Positions 42,907-52,900 of a stretch of 64,000 nt of DNA are shown here, in pieces (positions within the stretch are counted from its first letter, which is position 1; each line of letters opens with the position of its first letter). The position numbers and the translations under genes were made by a program. Source of the DNA: Sediminibacterium soli (GTDB lineage Bacteria; Bacteroidota; Bacteroidia; Chitinophagales; Chitinophagaceae); NCBI RefSeq assembly GCF_009939225.1, contig NZ_JAACJR010000008.1:431107-495106 (forward strand), read 5' to 3'. The notes beneath the pieces are model-generated. The model was not told where the DNA came from and did no database searches. It worked only from the letters and a program-made list of their open reading frames with translations.

Positions 42907-44265
42907 TCAGTATTTAAACGGTTTGCCATTGGCCATTACTTCCTGTGTTTTTTCATTGAAAGTAACTTTTGCGCCGGTGCGTATCGCTGCGTTGGCCATG
43001 ATGGTGGCAATTGAGTGGGTATATCCTGCTTCCACGGGTGCATTCGGCTGCTTCCTGCTGCGGATGCATTCCATCCAGTTACGCACGTGTGCCGTTGTCA
43101 GCTGGTCGCCGCCTGTGTTGGCACCGGCTTCCACTTTCACCGCAATATCGGTGAGGCTGAGTTCGGGCAGCAGGTTGGGCTGCATTTTCATGGCCGCAGC
43201 TTCGCGTGCACGCAGTCCACCCTTGGGCGATACCTTGTTGTTGATCAGGTTCAGTTCGCCGCCGTTTGAATAGTAGATCTCGGAAGGACTTTCATCGCCG
43301 TTGTGCATGCGCGACATGAATACAACCTGGAAACCTGTGCTGGCATCTCCCGCAGGACCGTAGTCGAATACGGCGGTGGTGGTATCCCAGTTGCGGCGTC
43401 CGTCTTTCCATACATAGATACCGCCGTTGGCAGTAACGCTGCGCGGATGCTGGTAGCCGGAGAACCAGTTCACGGTGTCGATCTGGTGACTCATCCACTG
43501 GCCGGGCATACCGGAAGAATAAGGCCAGAACAAACGGTATTCAAGGTATTTTCTCGGATCAAATTTTTCGAAGGGACGGTTCATCAGGTAACGTTTCCAG
43601 TCGAGATCCGCTTCGTGGCACTGTGCCACAAGATCGGGTCTTCTCCAGCGACCCGGCTGGTTCACGTTCCAGGTGAGCTCCACCATTGTGATCGGGCCAA
43701 ATTTGCCGTCTTTGATAAAATCGGCAGCGGCTTTGTAATTCGGTCCGCTTCTTCTTTGCGATCCGATCTGCACGATGCGGTCGGTGGCTTTTACCGCCTT
43801 GAGCGCCGCGCGGTTATCTTCCATGGTTTCGGCAAAAGGTTTTTCGCAGTATACATCACATCCTGCCTTCACCGCCTCGATGGTATGCAGCGCATGCTGA
43901 AAATCGGCTGTGCTGATAAACACGGCATCCACTGTTTTGGAGGCATACAATTCATCGTTATTGCGGTAGGCATTGATATCATGTCCCATTTTCTCTTTCA
44001 GGAAAGCAGCGCCCTCCTCCCTTCTTTTTTTCCACAGATCGGATACGGAAACGATATCGAAATTCATTTCCTTGTGGAATTTCATGAACGGCGGTATATG
44101 CGAACTGCGGTGACGGTCGGAAAATCCCACCACACCTACCCGCACGCGGTCGTTGGCACCGATGATTCGCCCATAGCTCTGTGCACTGAAGCCTATAGAG
44201 GCTATATAAGTGCCCGCAGCAGCCCTGGCGGATGTTTTGATAAAATCCCTTCTTGATTTTGACAT
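42907..44265 (-). CDS. Exported Gfo/Idh/MocA family oxidoreductase (Tat type)
   Basis: A 452-residue oxidoreductase with a Tat signal (KSRRDFIKTSARAAAGTYIA). The nucleotide-binding motif is atypical in its glycines (VGVVGFSDRHRSSHIPPFMK). The EKP motif is present in YCEKPFAETMEDNRAALKAV. Conserved features of exported members include MVELTWNVNQPGRWRRPDLV and SHQIDTVNWFSGYQHPRSVT. The substrate is presumably a sugar acid or glycoside produced by the locus. It follows uxaC by 67 bases in the same direction, which links it to uronate metabolism. Confidence 0.88.
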   Translation of the reverse strand: MSKSRRDFIKTSARAAAGTYIASIGFSAQSYGRIIGANDRVRVGVVGFSDRHRSSHIPPFMKFHKEMNFDIVSVSDLWKKRREEGAAFLKEKMGHDINAYRNNDELYASKTVDAVFISTADFQHALHTIEAVKAGCDVYCEKPFAETMEDNRAALKAVKATDRIVQIGSQRRSGPNYKAAADFIKDGKFGPITMVELTWNVNQPGRWRRPDLVAQCHEADLDWKRYLMNRPFEKFDPRKYLEYRLFWPYSSGMPGQWMSHQIDTVNWFSGYQHPRSVTANGGIYVWKDGRRNWDTTTAVFDYGPAGDASTGFQVVFMSRMHNGDESPSEIYYSNGGELNLINNKVSPKGGLRAREAAAMKMQPNLLPELSLTDIAVKVEAGANTGGDQLTTAHVRNWMECIRSRKQPNAPVEAGYTHSIATIMANAAIRTGAKVTFNEKTQEVMANGKPFKY

Positions 44266-44332
44266 GGCATTATCGATTTAAGTTGTAAGTTTTCGGTTTG
44301 GGTTATACGCTGTATATGATTTTAGGTGGCGC

Positions 44333-45733
44333 TTACAGGTTAAAATATTCCTTCGCATTAGCATAACAGATCCTGCTTACGATATCACCCATCCATTTCT
44401 CATCATTCGGCAACAGCCCTTTTTCCATCTCATCGCCGATCAGGTTGCATAAAATCCTCCTGAAATATTCATGGCGGGGAAAGGAAAGAAAACTGCGGCT
44501 GTCGGTGATCATCCCTATAAATGTACTGAGTAATCCCATATTCGAAAGCGCATTCAGCTGCTTTTCCATCCCGTCTTTCTGATCCAGGAACCACCATCCC
44601 GAGCCAAACTGCATTTTGCCTTTGACGCTGCCGTCGTTGAAGTTACCCAGCATGGTCGCAAACACTTCGTTAAAAGAGGGATTGATGTTGTAAATAACGG
44701 TTTTTGCCAGCTGGTCCACCTGGTCCAGCGCGTCGAAGAACAGCGACATCTGCAGCGCCTGCGGCGCGTCGCCGATCGAATCGAAGCCGCTGTCTGCTCC
44801 CAGTTTTTTATTCAGCCGTGTATTGTTGTTCCGGATGGGTCCGAGGTGAAACTGCTGTACCCATTCGTGCTCGTGGTACATTTTGCAGAGTTCCGACAAC
44901 ACATACCCCATATACGCTTCCGGGTCTGAGAAACTGCCTTTTTTGTTTACCAGGAAACCGGCCAGTTCGTTCTCCAGCGCTTTGGAAAACTGCTGTTTGG
45001 CAGGCATCTGGGTAAGACCATGGTCAGATACCCTGCATCCGTTGGCATGAAAGAACACAACCCTGTTACGCAGCGCTTCGAGCAGCGAAGCAATGTCTTT
45101 TATCGCTATGCCGCTTGCTTTTTCCAGTAAACCGATATTGGTGAAAAACGCATCGCTCCCGATAAACAATACCTTATCAGGACGAAAAGAAGGCGATACC
45201 CTGACCGAAAAATTCTCCGCAGCCAGCCGGCGATGGTGCTCGAGGCTGTCCCAGGGTTCGTCTGTGGTGCCCACATATTTCACCCTGAACTCCGTAAGCA
45301 GCCCTTTTGTTGTATGAGATGGTTTTGCAAGCAGTTCGTTGCACTGCCCGTATATTTTCATCGCATTTTTTTCACTGAGGTATTCGTTGATACCAAAGAC
45401 ATTTTTCAGCTCCAGGTGTGTCCAGTGAAACAGCGGGTTGCGTACCGTTTGCGGAACCATTCTTGCCCAGGCCATGAATTTTTCCTCGTCGGAAGCATCA
45501 CCCGTGATAAACGCCTCGGGCACACCCAGCGAGCGAAGCGCACGCCATTTGTAATGGTCTCCCTTGAGCCAGATATCGGTAAGATTGGGGAACTGTTTGT
45601 TCGAAGCGATCTCATCGGGCGGAAGATGGCAGTGGTAGTCGATGATCGGCTGGTCTTTTGCGTAATCATGATACAAACGCCTGGCAGCTTTTCCCTGTAA
45701 GAGAAAATCGTCGTTAAAAATGTAATCCTGCAT
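44333..45733 (-). CDS. uxaC: Glucuronate isomerase
   Basis: A 466-residue cytoplasmic isomerase converting D-glucuronate to D-fructuronate (and galacturonate to tagaturonate). Motifs are DYHCHLPPDEIASNKQFPNL with the metal-binding His-x-His, LKGDHYKWRALRSLGVPEAF, NGCRVSDHGLTQ, FHLGPIRNNNTRLNKKLGAD and MITDSRSFLSFPRHEYFRRI. The length is that of the family. It starts 14 bases after the SDR gene, so the two form an operon covering the first steps of uronate breakdown. A mannonate dehydratase and the 2-keto-3-deoxygluconate kinase and aldolase are not in the window. Confidence 0.96.
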   Translation of the reverse strand: MQDYIFNDDFLLQGKAARRLYHDYAKDQPIIDYHCHLPPDEIASNKQFPNLTDIWLKGDHYKWRALRSLGVPEAFITGDASDEEKFMAWARMVPQTVRNPLFHWTHLELKNVFGINEYLSEKNAMKIYGQCNELLAKPSHTTKGLLTEFRVKYVGTTDEPWDSLEHHRRLAAENFSVRVSPSFRPDKVLFIGSDAFFTNIGLLEKASGIAIKDIASLLEALRNRVVFFHANGCRVSDHGLTQMPAKQQFSKALENELAGFLVNKKGSFSDPEAYMGYVLSELCKMYHEHEWVQQFHLGPIRNNNTRLNKKLGADSGFDSIGDAPQALQMSLFFDALDQVDQLAKTVIYNINPSFNEVFATMLGNFNDGSVKGKMQFGSGWWFLDQKDGMEKQLNALSNMGLLSTFIGMITDSRSFLSFPRHEYFRRILCNLIGDEMEKGLLPNDEKWMGDIVSRICYANAKEYFNL

Positions 45734-45747
45734 AAGCTAATCGATAA

Positions 45748-46563
45748 TTACACGCCGCTGAAGATGGTAAACCCACCGTCAACGCCCAGCTGCATACCCG
45801 TTACAAATGCCGAAGCATCGCTTAACAGGTAGATCAGTGCGCCGATAAGTTCTTCGGGTTTGCCAAATCTTTTGTAAGGCGTGTGTTGCACCACAAGGCT
45901 GCCTCTTGCTGTGAGGCTTCCGTCTGGTTGTGTAAGTAATGTTCTGTTCTGTTCCGTAAGAAAAAATCCGGGTGCGATCGAATTCATCCTGATCGCATCT
46001 CCGAAACGGTTGGCCACTTCCACGGCAAACCATTTGTTGTAGCAGTCCACCGCCGCCTTGCCCATGCTGTAACCCAGCACCTTGGTAACGGCAAGCTGGG
46101 AACTGACAGAGGAAATATTCACGATACTGCCCCTGCCTGCTTTTACCATGGCGGCGCCGAATACCTGTGTGGGAATGATGGTACCCCAGAGGTTCAGCTC
46201 CATCGCCTTACGCATGCCATCGAGGTTCATGGAAAAAATATCCGCATCGGGAGCCAGCACGCCTTCGGGCATATTACCGCCGGCGGCATTTACCAGTCCA
46301 TCGATACGTCCGTATTTTTCAAGAATGGCTTCTTTGGTCTTTTGCAGGTTTTGTTCGTCGAGTACATCGGCGGTAACCGCCATGGCTTTACCGCCCGCAG
46401 CGGTTATTTCGTTGGCACGCTCCCCGGCTTTTGCCGTATTTCTTCCAAGGATAACGACGGTGCCGCCCGCTGCCGCAATTCCTTTCACAAATGCACCTCC
46501 CAATATACCCGTACCGCCTGTAACTATGATTACTTTATCCTTCAGAGAAAATAGATCGTTCAT
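45748..46563 (-). CDS. SDR oxidoreductase, probable fructuronate reductase (D-mannonate oxidoreductase)
   Basis: A 271-residue NAD(P)-dependent short-chain dehydrogenase. TGGTGILGGAF is the cofactor loop, NAAGGNMPEG follows, the catalytic Ser is in VNISSVSSQLAV, and YSMGKAAVD gives the Tyr-x3-Lys pair. The C terminus FVTGMQLGVDGGF is typical. The sequence and its pairing with uxaC match the SDR-type enzymes that reduce fructuronate to mannonate in Bacteroidota in place of the long-chain UxuB. Gluconate 5-dehydrogenase or KduD-like activity is the main alternative. TTTACGAAAACGA-type operator sequence lies 70 bases upstream. Confidence 0.85.
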   Translation of the reverse strand: MNDLFSLKDKVIIVTGGTGILGGAFVKGIAAAGGTVVILGRNTAKAGERANEITAAGGKAMAVTADVLDEQNLQKTKEAILEKYGRIDGLVNAAGGNMPEGVLAPDADIFSMNLDGMRKAMELNLWGTIIPTQVFGAAMVKAGRGSIVNISSVSSQLAVTKVLGYSMGKAAVDCYNKWFAVEVANRFGDAIRMNSIAPGFFLTEQNRTLLTQPDGSLTARGSLVVQHTPYKRFGKPEELIGALIYLLSDASAFVTGMQLGVDGGFTIFSGV

Positions 46564-46634
46564 CGAAATAGCAATTAGTTAAAATGTGAAATTGGTTCTT
46601 TTTATCCTTCCGGATTCAAAATCGTGTTGATTAA

Positions 46635-46666
46635 TTTACGAAAACGATATAGCGGGCTTTTCGTTA
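46635..46666 (-). promoter_or_regulatory. LacI-type operator before the SDR-uxaC genes
   Basis: TTTACGAAAACGA at 46635-46647 and TTTTCGTTA at 46658-46666 form an inverted pair (ACGAAAA ... TTTTCGT) with about 13 bases between. The first half matches the half-site of the perfect operator at 49777-49800. It lies about 75-100 bases upstream of the SDR ATG, in the gap after the TonB-plug gene. Confidence 0.5.
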
Positions 46667-46686
46667 CAGCGTCTGCCCGCACTTTC

Positions 46687-47289
46687 TCAATTTTCCGAGG
46701 GAATCATTTCCACGCGTTTGATGTTCTTAATCGGTACCAGCAGTTCCTTGCGTCGTTGTTTAAATACCAGCACACTGTCCTGCTGCTGCTGGATCACACC
46801 TTCTGTCAGTACCTTATCGTCCAGACCATATACCCGCAGCATGGTTTTGTGTTCGATAAAATAGCTGTAGGCCGATCCGTTGTAACTGGATACGGAAGCC
46901 GCTTTGCCCGCCCCTTTTCCATCCTTGGAAGTAATCAGTATCACGCCAAACATACCTCTTGACCCGTAGGCTGTTTGCGATGCCGCGTCTTTAAGCACCG
47001 AGATGCTTTTGATATCCGCCGGGTTGAGGTCGGACAGATCGCCGGAATACACCGCCCCGTCCAGTACAAACAGGGGCTGCCCCTGGCGGGTGAGGCTGTT
47101 TACGCCTCTTACGGTAACGCTGCCGGTACGCCCGTTATCGCTCGTAACCTCGAGGCCGGGCACGTCTTTCAGCATCTCGTAAATATTCCGGTAGGTACCC
47201 TGTATCGGAGCCGGCACCTTACCCTGTGCCATCGACCGCAGGCTGTGGCAGCAACTGCAGAGGGTTATGGCAAGCAACCAGGTTTTCAT
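46687..47289 (-). CDS. Orphan TonB-plug domain protein
   Basis: An exported protein of 200 residues. After a signal (MKTWLLAITLCSCCHSLRSM) it contains only a plug: YRNIYEMLKDVPGLEVTSDN, VTVRGVNSLTRQGQPLFVLD and DIKSISVLKDAASQTAYGSR with the SusC-like GMFGVILITS. No beta-barrel follows; instead there is a 70-residue tail (SAYSYFIEHKTMLRVYGLDD) with QQQQDSVLVFKQRRKELLVP. It cannot itself form a channel. It starts four bases after the Gfo/Idh-like gene, so it is co-translated with the ThuA/oxidoreductase pair. It may be a remnant, or an accessory that docks to TonB or another receptor. Confidence 0.8.
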   Translation of the reverse strand: MKTWLLAITLCSCCHSLRSMAQGKVPAPIQGTYRNIYEMLKDVPGLEVTSDNGRTGSVTVRGVNSLTRQGQPLFVLDGAVYSGDLSDLNPADIKSISVLKDAASQTAYGSRGMFGVILITSKDGKGAGKAASVSSYNGSAYSYFIEHKTMLRVYGLDDKVLTEGVIQQQQDSVLVFKQRRKELLVPIKNIKRVEMIPSEN

Positions 47290-47293
47290 ATGC

Positions 47294-48652
47294 TTATTTT
47301 TTATTGGCGATCCTGAATGCCCGGGTGGTGGTGTAATATTTGGCGATCATATTCGGCACTTCCCAGGAGGGCATATTGTTTTTGGACAGGTATTCGAGGT
47401 ATTTTTCCATTACGCGGGCAAAATGCGCCTCGTGTCCTTCCTTGAATGCATCCGGAATAATCACTTCCCATCCCTTCGCCTGCTTTTTCAGTGTGAGGCC
47501 CTTGTACTGCGCGCTGATCTTTTTTACCGCCTGTTCCACCGCTGCCTCGTAAGCCGGGGTTTCTGCCATCGGTTCTATATACAAGGTTGGTTTGTACTGC
47601 TGCTCTGCGCCCTGGCGTATCACCAGGTTGGCACGGGTGCCGCGCATGATGGAATAATGGGTATCGCCGGTGCCCTCGGGCGCTTTGTAGTTCCAGATCA
47701 CCGAAACTTTTGCGTGTACGCCTTTAACGGTATAGTTGATCTCTCCGTTGCTGAGGATACCGATATGACCATCCGCATCGGTTTTTTCGGCAAGGTATGC
47801 CGGCAGTACGGTTTCTTTTGTGAGCTCGGTAAACTGCGCTTTTGACACTTTGGTAGCCCAGTGTCTTGCCTGCTGTATGGCGATGTCTTTCCGGTAATCA
47901 AGCGTTACGCCGGGAAAACATTCCCACTGGATCAGGTCCACCAGGTGTGTTGTTACGTCCACGATACCTTCGCCCTGCTGTGCCACGTCGAGAAACCAGG
48001 CCGGCCTGGTGAGTACCGATCCGGATACGTATTTATAGAAATGATGCACACTTTCCTTGGTTACCGCCGGCTCCTGCAACGTGCCTTTTTTCAGCGCGCC
48101 GAACACCGATGACTCCATGGAGAACGCGCGCTGCAGCAGGGTGGTGATCTCATAACGCTCCGTCATGATATCATACAGCTGCACTTTGTTCTTTTTTGCC
48201 GTTACAAATGCCTGTTTCAGCTTTTCAAAACCCCTGTCATCGATGGCCATGGGTTTGTCTGCAAATACGTTCAGACCGGCTTTCACCGAAGCCGCGATAT
48301 AATCTGTTTTCAGGCGGTTATTGCCGGCCAGCACCACCAGGTTGCCTTTTTTTTCGGCCAGCATTTTCTGCAGGTAATCGCTGCCCTCGTACACCACTTC
48401 TTTCCATTGCGTAGGGTTATTGGGGCTGCTGTTATATCCTTTGATCTTGTCGAGGTGCATGGTAACATCATTACCCTTGGGGGCATATACATGTACCGTA
48501 TTGTCTACCTGCGGGTACATAGATTTCTGCACCAGCGCCGCATGGAAATGGCCGGGATCGAGTGTAATGAGTCTGATGTTTTTCTGTGCCATACCTATGG
48601 TGGTGATGCAAGCTGCAGCCGCCGCCAGGCCTGCTGTTTTGATTCCTTTCAT
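47294..48652 (-). CDS. Exported Gfo/Idh/MocA-like oxidoreductase with special C-terminal domain (ThuB-like partner)
   Basis: A 452-residue protein with a Sec-type signal (GIKTAGLAAAAACITTIGMA). The Rossmann part opens with NIRLITLDPGHFHAALVQKS, lacking a standard GxGxxG, and has LVVLAGNNRLKTDYIAASVK and VFADKPMAIDDRG with the catalytic Lys. The C-terminal segment (GVHAKVSVIWNYKAPEGTGD, DTHYSIMRGTRANLVIRQG) fits the putative-oxidoreductase C-terminal family. The pairing with the upstream ThuA gene (six bases apart) resembles ThuA-ThuB, where ThuB makes 3-keto-trehalose. It should act on a periplasmic glycoside. Confidence 0.85.
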   Translation of the reverse strand: MKGIKTAGLAAAAACITTIGMAQKNIRLITLDPGHFHAALVQKSMYPQVDNTVHVYAPKGNDVTMHLDKIKGYNSSPNNPTQWKEVVYEGSDYLQKMLAEKKGNLVVLAGNNRLKTDYIAASVKAGLNVFADKPMAIDDRGFEKLKQAFVTAKKNKVQLYDIMTERYEITTLLQRAFSMESSVFGALKKGTLQEPAVTKESVHHFYKYVSGSVLTRPAWFLDVAQQGEGIVDVTTHLVDLIQWECFPGVTLDYRKDIAIQQARHWATKVSKAQFTELTKETVLPAYLAEKTDADGHIGILSNGEINYTVKGVHAKVSVIWNYKAPEGTGDTHYSIMRGTRANLVIRQGAEQQYKPTLYIEPMAETPAYEAAVEQAVKKISAQYKGLTLKKQAKGWEVIIPDAFKEGHEAHFARVMEKYLEYLSKNNMPSWEVPNMIAKYYTTTRAFRIANKK

Positions 48653-48658
48653 TGTCTG

Positions 48659-49504
48659 CTATTTTTTTAATGGATCGTCTTTGGTGGTTGCCTGCGCTTT
48701 GGCATAGTCCAGTCCTTTGAACTGGTTTGCCATAAAACGGATGCCCTGCAGCAGGTGGTTCCTGTATACCGGTTCTTTATAACTGTCTTTGTGGTGACCC
48801 AGGGTGGTAACCCATACATTGCCGCCTTCAAAAGGCTGCCACCATACGGCCGGGTAATAGTCTGCATATTGTCCCTGGTTCTTCTGTATCAGGTCTGCCT
48901 GCGCTTTGTCTTCGCGGTTGAGCGAACTCAGCTGGTGCGCCATCAGCACGCGCATACCGGGATACAGTTCCTTGCCAAAATAGCATTCGTCTTCCCTGGA
49001 CCATTCAGCAGGCACATCTTTCATGGAAGGATGCGAAGGATCTATTTTTCTGACGGTGAACCGCTGGTATTTTGCGTGCCAGGAAAATGTTTCCCCGATC
49101 ATCATTTTGAACCAGTGCCAGTTCCGTTCCGTACCGGTGACGGAATGCACACCCACAAAACCGCCGCCCGCTTCGATATACCTTCTGAAGGCAACGCGTT
49201 CTTCATCGGTGGCAAACACATCGTTGTTGGTACTGGTGAAGATGAGCATTTTGTATTTACGCAGGTTGGCTTCGGTAAAGACAAGCGATGTATCCGCTAC
49301 ATCCACGAGGAACCCATGGGTTTTACCGAGTACTTTTACGGCATCCACCGCCGAGGCGATGTTGTCGTGTACATATCCCTTTCCGTTCTTGGTATATACC
49401 AGTACACGGCTGCCCTTCAGTTTATCTGTTTGTGCAAAAACCGCCGAGACGAGCAGCAGGCAGCACAGGATCGACAATCCTGCCTGAAATACATGTTTAC
49501 GCAT
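48659..49504 (-). CDS. ThuA domain-containing protein
   Basis: An exported protein of 281 residues (signal MRKHVFQAGLSILCCLLLVS) with the glutamine-amidotransferase-like ThuA fold (PF06283): SRVLVYTKNGKGYVHDNIAS, KYKMLIFTSTNNDVFATDEE, FRRYIEAGGGFVGVHSVTGT, RIPPFT-like wall replaced by FTVRKIDPSHPSMKDVPAEW, and VWVTTLGHHKDSYKEP. ThuA proteins are linked to disaccharide oxidation via 3-keto sugars in rhizobia. Here ThuA leads a run of three genes (ThuA, oxidoreductase, TonB plug). A perfect CTTTTCCCGGGAAAAG palindrome lies 86 bases upstream. Confidence 0.9.
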   Translation of the reverse strand: MRKHVFQAGLSILCCLLLVSAVFAQTDKLKGSRVLVYTKNGKGYVHDNIASAVDAVKVLGKTHGFLVDVADTSLVFTEANLRKYKMLIFTSTNNDVFATDEERVAFRRYIEAGGGFVGVHSVTGTERNWHWFKMMIGETFSWHAKYQRFTVRKIDPSHPSMKDVPAEWSREDECYFGKELYPGMRVLMAHQLSSLNREDKAQADLIQKNQGQYADYYPAVWWQPFEGGNVWVTTLGHHKDSYKEPVYRNHLLQGIRFMANQFKGLDYAKAQATTKDDPLKK

Positions 49505-49589
49505 AATTGTTTTTTAAGGTACCGGCAGCCTGGCAGAAAACACGGATCGGTTTTGCGGCGCGGTGATGAAAAAAAATACGGTTGTGCAA

Positions 49590-49605
49590 CTTTTCCCGGG
49601 AAAAG
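49590..49605. promoter_or_regulatory. 16-bp perfect palindrome upstream of the thuA-type gene
   Basis: CTTTTCCCGGGAAAAG is a perfect palindrome of 16 bases, 86 bases upstream of the ThuA gene start and about 170 bases before the susC operator. It could be an operator of a second regulator in this 446-base divergent gap. The gap around it (49505-49751) holds no ORF or RNA that I recognise. No other copy was noticed. Confidence 0.3.
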
Positions 49606-49751
49606 GCTGTCCTAACGAAGAGGCTTCCAGGCCAGAATAACGAAACGCTGCGGAAAAAAAACTCCGATGACCGGATTACTGCGTCAGCAGAAACAATTCT
49701 TTTTTTTATCATATAGCACAGCGTTAGCGCAAGCGGCAACTAATTTAGTGT

Positions 49752-49800
49752 TTTGCGTCTGTACAGATCGCTTTTATTTTACGAAAACCTTTTCGTAAAA
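49752..49800 (+). promoter_or_regulatory. susC promoter with overlapping LacI-type operator
   Basis: TTTG (49752-49755), a 19-base spacer and TATTTTAC (49775-49782) form a Bacteroidota-type promoter with a leader of about 160 bases. Overlapping its -7 region is a 24-base perfect palindrome at 49777-49800: TTTTACGAAAA, CC, TTTTCGTAAAA. This is the best of several copies and the position predicts repression. The regulator is inferred to be the LacI protein at 56484. Confidence 0.65.
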
Positions 49801-49950
49801 AAACAAACGGTTGCGTCGGTTATCTGTTGTACAGAATGAAAAACTGGTTTAGATTCAATTTTCGATTGTCACAGTTGCAATGCGTACACAGGGTACAATC
49901 GTGTGCATTCGCAAATATTCATTAATTGCGTAAACCAATTCTTGCTGTAT

Positions 49951-52900
49951 ATGAAAACAACCTCCCGGGCGATTATATGCGCTCTCAGGGGCTTGGCTCT
50001 TTGCTTGACGGGCCTACTCCTTCTATTTAATGTAACTCTTGCACAAACCGGTTTTCCCGCCACCATTACGGGTAAGGTTAACGATGCCAAGAATACGCCG
50101 CTGGCGGGCGTTAGTGTGTTGATCAAGGGAACCAAGCGCGGTGTTACCACGAATAACACCGGCAACTTCACCATTAACAACGTGCCTGCGAATGCTACGC
50201 TGGTATTCAGTTATACCGGTTTCGAAGACCAGGAACTGGCGGTGAAGAACACATCGGCCATCACGGTTTCGCTTGCAGAAAAAGTGACCGGGCTGAACGA
50301 TGTGGTGGTGATCGGTTATGGCACCGCCACTAAAAAAGACCTTACCGGTGCGGTGGCACAGGTAAAGGCCACCCAGTTCGAAAACGAAAACCCGAGGTCT
50401 GTGCAGGATATCCTGCGCGGCAACGCACCCGGACTTGACGTGGGTTTTGACGGAAGCACCAAAGGCTCCAACAGCAGCCTGCAGATCAGGGGACGCGGCA
50501 GTCTTACCGCAGGTACCACGCCGCTGATCATTCTCGACGGCGCCATCTATCCCGGCGGACTGGAAGACATCAACCCGAACGATATCGGCACCATCGATGT
50601 GCTGAAGGATGCCAGCGCCGCAGCCGTATTCGGATCGCGCGGATCAAACGGTGTTATCCTGATCACCACCAAGAAAGGAAGGGTGGGCAAACCCACCATC
50701 ACCATCAATTCCAACGTGGGATTGAACAGGGTGTCGAGGAAGCCACACCTGCTGAACGCGGAGGAGTTCCTCAATTTCCGTTCCGATGCGCTTTGGGCGA
50801 TAAACGGTTTTGACTCCACTTCCAAACCCGGTATCCAGTACCGGTTCCTCAATCCTGCCAAACTGCCTTCCAGCATCACCGTTGCACAATGGCTGGCGCT
50901 GGACGGTTCCACCGGTGATCCCGCCACGGCATGGCTTAACCGTCTTCGCATGAAACCGATCGAGATCAGCAACTACCTCGCCGGCAAATCGCTCGACTGG
51001 GAAAAGCTGATCTATGAGCAAAGCGCCATACAGCAGGATCATACCGTAAGTGTTTCGCAGAGAAGGGATGATTACAGCTATTACCTCTCACTGGGTTATC
51101 TCGAAAATATGGGTATCACGGTTGGTGACAGGTACAAGACCCTGCGTGTGAGACTGAACCTTGAATCCAATATCGCCAAATACCTCACGGTTGGTTTGAA
51201 TACACAATTTGCCGAGAGAGACCAGAGCGCGGTAACCATTCCGCTGAGCGATGTGCTGCAGACAACGCCTTACGGCAGCCTGTATGCCGACGACGGAAAA
51301 ACGCTCCGCATCAGTCCCAACGATGACCCGGGTAACAATACCAATCCGTTTATCCCGCAAACCTATACCGACCGCCTGTACAGGTACGATAACCTGTTTG
51401 CCACGCTGTATGCCAAGGGCAAACTGCCATTCGGCTTCTCTTACGAGATCCGTTTTGCGCCCACATTCAACACCTACCGCGAATTCAACCACCAGCAGGC
51501 CGCAAACCCGGTGCTCGCTTCAAGGAAAGGTATTGTGGACAGGGAATCACAGACAGAGTATAACTGGACAAACGACAACCTCCTATACTGGAACCGCAGT
51601 TTCGGAAAACATTCTTTCAATGCCACTTTTCTGATAAACGCGGAGAAAAACCAGCGCTGGTACCATACCATTCACGCAGAGAATTTTGCGCCGAACGATA
51701 ACCTGAGCTTTGATGCGATACAATCGGCCACCATTCCCTATACCGCCAGCAGCAACGACACCTATGTAACCAGGGACGCCCTGATGGGAAGACTTGTGTA
51801 CAGCTACGACCAGCGCTATACACTGACGCTGACCGAACGCCGCGACGGTTACTCAGGCTTTGGTAAAGAGAACAAGCGGGCTTATTTCCCCTCTGCCGCC
51901 TTTGCCTGGACGCTGAGCGATGAATCGTTCATGAAAAAAACAAACCGCTGGCTGGATTATGCCAAGCTGAGGGTTTCCTATGGCGAAAACGGTAACAGTT
52001 CGATCGATGCTTTCCAGGCCCTGGCAACACTCGGTTCGGGCAGCTATGTGTATGTGAACGGCACCGGTACCGCCAATAACGTGATCAGTGTTTTTTCCGC
52101 CAACCTCGCTAACCCCGAACTGAAATGGGAAAGAAAAGTGGCCACCAACTTTGGTCTCGACTATTCTCTGTTCAGAGGTGTGGTATCGGGTTCGGTGGAG
52201 TACTACAATTCGCATACAAAAGACCTGCTGGTTAGAAGAACCCTGCCAAGCGTAACAGGTTTCAACGATATCTACGCCAACCTGGGCGAGGTACAGAATT
52301 CAGGTTTCGAGTTCAATGTGAACACACAGAATATGCGCAAACCGAATTTTGAATGGAGAAGCACTTTCTCTATCTGGACCAACACCAACAAGATCGTGCA
52401 CCTGTACGGTCCTACGCCGGATTACGATGCTTCCGGAAAACAGATCGGTACGTCTGAAAAAGATGACCTCAATAACGGATGGTATATCGGTCATAATATT
52501 TCCGACCAGTTCAACTACAAAGTGGTTGGCGTATGGCAGGCAGCCGAAGCAGCCGATGCAAAAAAATACGGTTACAAACCCGGTGATTTCAAACTGCAGG
52601 ATACCAACGGAGACGGACAGTATACCATCGCCGATAAGGTTTTCCTGGGTCCTACCACGCCAAAGCTGAGCCTGAACCTGCGTAACGAATTCCGTATCTA
52701 CAAGAATTTCGATTTTTCGTTCACGCTGTATGCAAGGCTGGGACAGATTTACCAGTTCAACGAAGCGAAGAATGTGGACAGGTTCTATGACCGCGCCAAC
52801 TTCTACCAGCGCCCGTACTGGACACCGAGCAACCCGATCAATGATTACGCTGCCATTAACTCCAATGCCAGTGGTGTGGTTAGCTGGAACTACTATAAGA

